A stretch of DNA of 56,280 bases from an uncultured Selenomonadales bacterium (GTDB lineage Bacteria; Bacillota; Negativicutes; Acidaminococcales; Acidaminococcaceae), in contig ONEW01000011.1 in NCBI GenBank assembly GCA_900316935.1, positions 1 through 56,280 on the forward strand. Direction: 5' to 3'. This document shows, piece by piece, positions 53,264 through 56,280 of this stretch. The notes under the pieces were generated by a model, which had not been told where the DNA came from, ran no database searches, and saw only the letters and a program-made list of their open reading frames with translations. A program made the position numbers and the translations under genes. The first letter of the stretch is position 1; the number at the start of each line of letters is the position of its first letter.

Positions 53264-53989
53264 GTGGATACGGTCCAGCAGGAATCCATGGGAAGCGCCC
53301 GCCGGAGCGCGCGCAAAGCCATGACGCCGGCGCAGCTGCGGATGGAGCGGCGCAAGCTGCAGACGAAGCTCTGGCGGCGCCGGATACAGAAAGATGTCGA
53401 TAAACGGGAAGTCCGGATACCCGTCCACTGCCCCCTGGTCGTGTTCGACCTGGAAATGGCAGGCTATGTGGTGGACGATATCACGGAAATCTGCGCCGTC
53501 CGGGTCGACGCGGCAGGGCGCACGCTGGCGGAATACCAGCAGCTGATCAAGCCGCGGAGCCGCCTGAACAAGCGGGTCATCCGCATGACGGGCATCACGC
53601 AGGAGATGCTTGCCGATAAACCGGCGCTGGAAGACGTGCTCGACGACTTTTTCCGGTTTGTCGGACGCGACATCGTACTGGGGCACGATATCGGGTACAA
53701 TGACATCATGAACATCAATCTGGCCTGCCGCCGTCTGGGACGGACCCTTTTCAAGCCCCGCTTCCTGGATACATCGCGCCTGGCCAAGCGCCTCCTGACG
53801 CAGGAGGAAACGGGCGGCAGATACGGGCTGGACGCCCTGCTCAACCATTACGGCGAACATCCCGACGCGGAACACCGCGCCATGGCGGACTGCTATTCCG
53901 CCCTGAAGCTGTACCGCCATCTGCTGGCGGACTACGACGGGCGTTACGGTAAAATGGTGCTGCCGTCGGCCGGACGGCCCCTCCCGTAA
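53264..53989 (+). CDS. DEDDh 3'-5' exonuclease (DnaQ-like)
   Basis: The 241-residue protein has the exonuclease motifs VVFDLEMAG (Asp, Glu), ITGITQEM-like MTGITQEML, VLGHDIGYND (Asp) and EHRAMADCYS (His, Asp), the DnaQ epsilon fold. An Arg/Lys-rich N-terminus of about 50 residues precedes it. GTG at 53264 is chosen since GGGGTGA lies seven bases before; GTG at 53252 is possible. A -10 of the extended type lies near 53210. Its last 46 bases overlap the tail of the convergent tRNA-thiolase gene. Confidence 0.85.
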   Translation: MDTVQQESMGSARRSARKAMTPAQLRMERRKLQTKLWRRRIQKDVDKREVRIPVHCPLVVFDLEMAGYVVDDITEICAVRVDAAGRTLAEYQQLIKPRSRLNKRVIRMTGITQEMLADKPALEDVLDDFFRFVGRDIVLGHDIGYNDIMNINLACRRLGRTLFKPRFLDTSRLAKRLLTQEETGGRYGLDALLNHYGEHPDAEHRAMADCYSALKLYRHLLADYDGRYGKMVLPSAGRPLP

Positions 53990-54882
53990 GTGTCGGGGAA
54001 GGAGTGTTCCCGGCCGTCCAGCTTGTAGCCGAGGACCGTTTCCAGGTTGATGTTGCCCATGGCGTGGAAAATGTTTGCGCCGACCTGGGGGTTCCCGGCT
54101 TCGAGGCGCCGGATGAGCTCCTTCATTTCGAGCCGCTTGGAGCCGCTGGCCCCGTCGGCCCGGGGCAGGGCGTTCTCTTCGGTGAAGCGGCAGGCGCACT
54201 GCAGGAAGCGGAGGCCGTTTTCATCGCGCCACTGCCTGATGTCGGCTTCCCGGACGTAGTAGAGGGGCCGGAGGAGTTCCATGCCGGGGCAGCTTGTGCT
54301 GTGCAGCTTGGGCATCATGGCGCGGACTTCGCCGGCGTAGAGGATGCTCATCAGGAAGGTTTCGACGGCATCGTCGAAATGATGGCCCAGGGCGATCTTG
54401 TTGCAGCCCAGGGCGCGGGCGCGGCGGTACAGGTAGCCGCGGCGCATGCGGGCGCACAGGTAGCACGGCGACTGTTCCACGTGAAACACGGAATCAAAAA
54501 TGGCTGTTTCGAAGAGGGTGAGGGGCACGTGCAGCAGGGCGGCGTTGTCTTCGAGGGCCCGGCGGTTCGCGGCGGTGTAGCCGGGGTCCATGCACAGGAA
54601 GACGAGCCCGAAGGGGATCTTGTTGCGCCGCTTCAGCTCCTGGAACAGCTTGGCCAGGAGCATGGAGTCCTTGCCGCCGGAAATGCACACGGCAATCTTG
54701 TCGCCCGGGTGGATCATGTCATAGTCGCAGATGGCCTGGACGAACTTGTTGAAAATCTTATGCTTGTATTTCGTGCGCAGGGACGCCTCGATGTGTTTGA
54801 GCCGCCGGGCGTCCGGTACGGGTGCGGAAGCCGCCGCGCCGTTCGCGGCGGAGGCGGCCGCTGCTTTTTTTTTGTCTGTCAT
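53944..54882 (-). CDS. TtcA-family tRNA thiolation enzyme
   Basis: The 312-residue PP-loop ATPase has CISGGKDSM (about 70) and the TtcA features CYLCARMRRGYLYRRA (two cluster cysteines) and QCACRFTEE (third Cys). TtcA makes 2-thiocytidine at tRNA position 32; relatives thiolate other bases, so the exact target is uncertain. ATG at 54882 follows CGAGGA. A parS sits inside at 54473-54488. Confidence 0.85.
   Translation of the reverse strand: MTDKKKAAAASAANGAAASAPVPDARRLKHIEASLRTKYKHKIFNKFVQAICDYDMIHPGDKIAVCISGGKDSMLLAKLFQELKRRNKIPFGLVFLCMDPGYTAANRRALEDNAALLHVPLTLFETAIFDSVFHVEQSPCYLCARMRRGYLYRRARALGCNKIALGHHFDDAVETFLMSILYAGEVRAMMPKLHSTSCPGMELLRPLYYVREADIRQWRDENGLRFLQCACRFTEENALPRADGASGSKRLEMKELIRRLEAGNPQVGANIFHAMGNINLETVLGYKLDGREHSFPDTYGRGRPADGSTILP
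54473..54488. promoter_or_regulatory. parS ParB site 4 (perfect)
   Basis: TGTTCCACGTGAAACA is identical to the main Bacillus subtilis parS sequence, inside the TtcA-family gene. Confidence 0.92.
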
Positions 54883-54935
54883 GATGTCCTCGTTCTGTTT
54901 CAAAGTTAACTAACCTGCCGGAAAAGGATGCTTAC

Positions 54936-54964
54936 ATTATATACGTTTTTGTGATTCTTGAAAA
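54936..54964 (-). promoter_or_regulatory. Promoter of the TtcA-family gene
   Basis: Reading leftward, TTTTCA and TATAAT are 17 bases apart. On the other strand TATAAT at 54993-54998 likely serves the DAHP synthase gene. Confidence 0.55.
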
Positions 54965-55048
54965 TTCCTTTTCTTTTCCGGGAATTGTGGATTATAATGT
55001 CAGCATATGGGATACAGAGTGCCTTCGGGCACAGGGAAGGAGTCACAC

Positions 55049-56089
55049 ATGGAAAGTCAGATGCAGTTCATCCGCAAGCTGCCGGAACCGCTGGATCTGC
55101 AGCAGGAAATCCCGCTGCGGCCGGACCTGGTGGCGCTGAAAAACAGACGGGACGAGGAAATCAAACGGATCCTGACGGGGCAGGACGACCGCTTCCTGCT
55201 CCTCATCGGGCCCTGCTCGGCCGACAACGAACCGGCCGTGCTGGACTATATGACACGCCTGGCGAAGGTGCAGGAAAAGGTGAAGGACACGATCCTGTTC
55301 GTCCCCCGCGTGTACACGAACAAGCCGCGCACCATCGGCGTGGGCTACAAGGGTATGCTGCACCAGCCCGACCCGGAAGGCAAGGAGAACATGCTGGCCG
55401 GCATCAAGGCCATCCGCCGCATGCACGTCCATGTCATCGAGCAGACGGGCTTCACGTGCGCCGAGGAAATCCTCTATCCGGAAAACCACCGCTACCTGCA
55501 GGACCTGCTGAGCTACGGCGCCATCGGCGCCCGTTCCGTGGAAGACCAGCTGCACCGCATGATCGCGTCCGGCGCGGGCATCCCCGTGGGCATGAAGAAC
55601 CCCACGAGCGGCGACCTGTCGGTCATGATGAACTCCATCGAGGCGGCCCAGAACAAGCAGAGCTTCCTGTTCCACGGCTGGGAAGTGCAGACCACGGGCA
55701 ACCCCCTGGCCCATGCCATCCTGCGCGGGTTCGTCAACAAATTCGGCACGAGCATGCCGAACTATCATTACGAGGACCTGCAGACCGTGTTGAACTATTA
55801 CCGCAAACGGGACCTGCAGAACCCGGCGGTCATCGTGGACACGAACCATTCCAATTCGGGCAAGAAGTACCTGGAACAGATCCGCATCGCCAAAGACATC
55901 ATGCACAGCCGGCACGAGTCGAAGGACATCCATAACCTCGTCAAGGGCCTCATGATTGAAAGCTACCTGGAAGACGGCGCCCAGAAGGTGGACGGCGGCG
56001 TCTACGGCAAGTCCATCACGGATCCCTGCCTGGGCTGGAACAAGACGGAGAAACTGATCCTCGACCTGGCGGACCTGGTCCACGCATAA
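55049..56089 (+). CDS. aroF: DAHP synthase, AroF/AroG/AroH type
   Basis: The 346-residue enzyme condenses PEP and erythrose-4-phosphate, the first shikimate step. It matches the type I-alpha form: LLLIGPCSADNEPAVLDY, RVYTNKPRTIGVGYKG (given by core KPRT), GARSVEDQLHRM, GMKNPTSGDL, DTNHSNSGK and a late GGVYGKSITDPCLGW. AAGGAG precedes the ATG at 55049. No other aro genes are adjacent. The group II intron lies after its terminator. Confidence 0.95.
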   Translation: MESQMQFIRKLPEPLDLQQEIPLRPDLVALKNRRDEEIKRILTGQDDRFLLLIGPCSADNEPAVLDYMTRLAKVQEKVKDTILFVPRVYTNKPRTIGVGYKGMLHQPDPEGKENMLAGIKAIRRMHVHVIEQTGFTCAEEILYPENHRYLQDLLSYGAIGARSVEDQLHRMIASGAGIPVGMKNPTSGDLSVMMNSIEAAQNKQSFLFHGWEVQTTGNPLAHAILRGFVNKFGTSMPNYHYEDLQTVLNYYRKRDLQNPAVIVDTNHSNSGKKYLEQIRIAKDIMHSRHESKDIHNLVKGLMIESYLEDGAQKVDGGVYGKSITDPCLGWNKTEKLILDLADLVHA

Positions 56090-56130
56090 GGGCCGCGCGT
56101 AAGCCGCGGCCCGGCCAACCCCGTACATAA

Positions 56131-56184
56131 AAAGCCCCCTGCGGCCCGGCGTGCATGGTCACGCCGGGATCCGCCGGGGGCTTT
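56131..56184 (+). terminator. Terminator after DAHP synthase
   Basis: Long bipartite stem: AAAGCCCCC with GGGGGCTTT and CCCGGCGTG with CACGCCGGG. The T-run is short (TTT) and is followed by GCTGTC and the intron start. Confidence 0.85.
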
Positions 56185-56190
56185 GCTGTC

Positions 56191-56280
56191 GTGCGCCCGG
56201 CGGCGCACGTTTCTAACCGGTGAAAGTCCGGAATCTGCCCGGCAGCGGGAAAGATACAGCCAAAGGCAAGGGTGTCCATC
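56191..56280 (+). mobile_element. 5' end of a group II intron (cut by the window end)
   Basis: The last 90 bases begin GTGCGCCC, the group II 5' end (GUGYG), and continue with GGTGAAAGTCC and GCAAGGGTGTCC, domain I segments conserved among bacterial introns. It lies seven bases after the terminator stem, the insertion place typical of class C introns. The reverse-transcriptase gene would lie past the window. Confidence 0.88.

Noticed and set aside
56191..56280. Cobalamin riboswitch
   Set aside because: GGTGAAAGTCCGG resembles part of one, but the GTGCG start, AAGGGTGTCC and placement after a terminator fit a group II intron, and the rest of the B12 core is missing.

Overview
The window looks like part of a chromosome from a diderm Firmicute of the Negativicutes type. 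Proteins with outer-membrane signatures (a TonB-dependent receptor, a TolC-family channel, a PagL-like barrel) sit among Firmicute-style genes. Promoters and Shine-Dalgarno sites are Firmicute-like and coding DNA is GC-rich. The genus cannot be named from this sequence alone. Four ParB-binding (parS) sites at about 16.4, 20.6, 38.2 and 54.5 kb suggest the window lies near the replication origin. No rRNA, tRNA or CRISPR array was seen.

0-8 kb: an exported CbiK-type chelatase and a small DtxR-family regulator (minus strand), an FkbM methyltransferase, then a heme operon. The operon holds a TonB-dependent receptor, a chimeric remnant of a heme/siderophore ABC transporter, a flavodoxin, and a HutW/ChuW-type radical SAM enzyme for oxygen-independent heme opening. 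8-16 kb: an AfuABC/Fbp-type ABC importer with two tandem, closely similar binding proteins, a third binding lipoprotein, a HAD phosphatase and a small secreted protein. 16-22 kb: a murQ-murP-mupG operon for MurNAc uptake and breakdown, divergent from a TrmB-type regulator and lysA.

22-26 kb: a CLC chloride/proton antiporter, a BASS-family transporter behind a long attenuator-containing leader, and a DUF4143 ATPase. 26-34 kb: a five-gene efflux operon (TolC-type channel, membrane-fusion protein, fused double ATPase, two ABC-2 permeases), then a second BASS transporter whose leader carries a hairpin also found in the first. 34-41 kb: a YigZ-family protein, a znuACB-type metal importer, a PHP phosphoesterase with parS in its leader, a DUF362 ferredoxin-like protein and a small membrane protein.

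41-56 kb: a CaiB/BaiF CoA-transferase, two M48 metalloproteases flanking a Nudix hydrolase and a cyclase-family enzyme, pyruvate phosphate dikinase, a MarR-GNAT pair with two operators, a PagL-like lipid A deacylase, a DUF6765 protein with a D-2-hydroxyacid dehydrogenase, a DEDDh exonuclease, a TtcA-family tRNA thiolase and a DAHP synthase. The last 90 bases are the 5' end of a group II intron placed just after the DAHP synthase terminator, as class C introns do.

The most unusual points are the in-frame binding protein/ATPase chimera in the heme operon, the parS cluster, the group II intron junction, and the paired BASS leaders with a shared hairpin showing one compensatory base-pair change.
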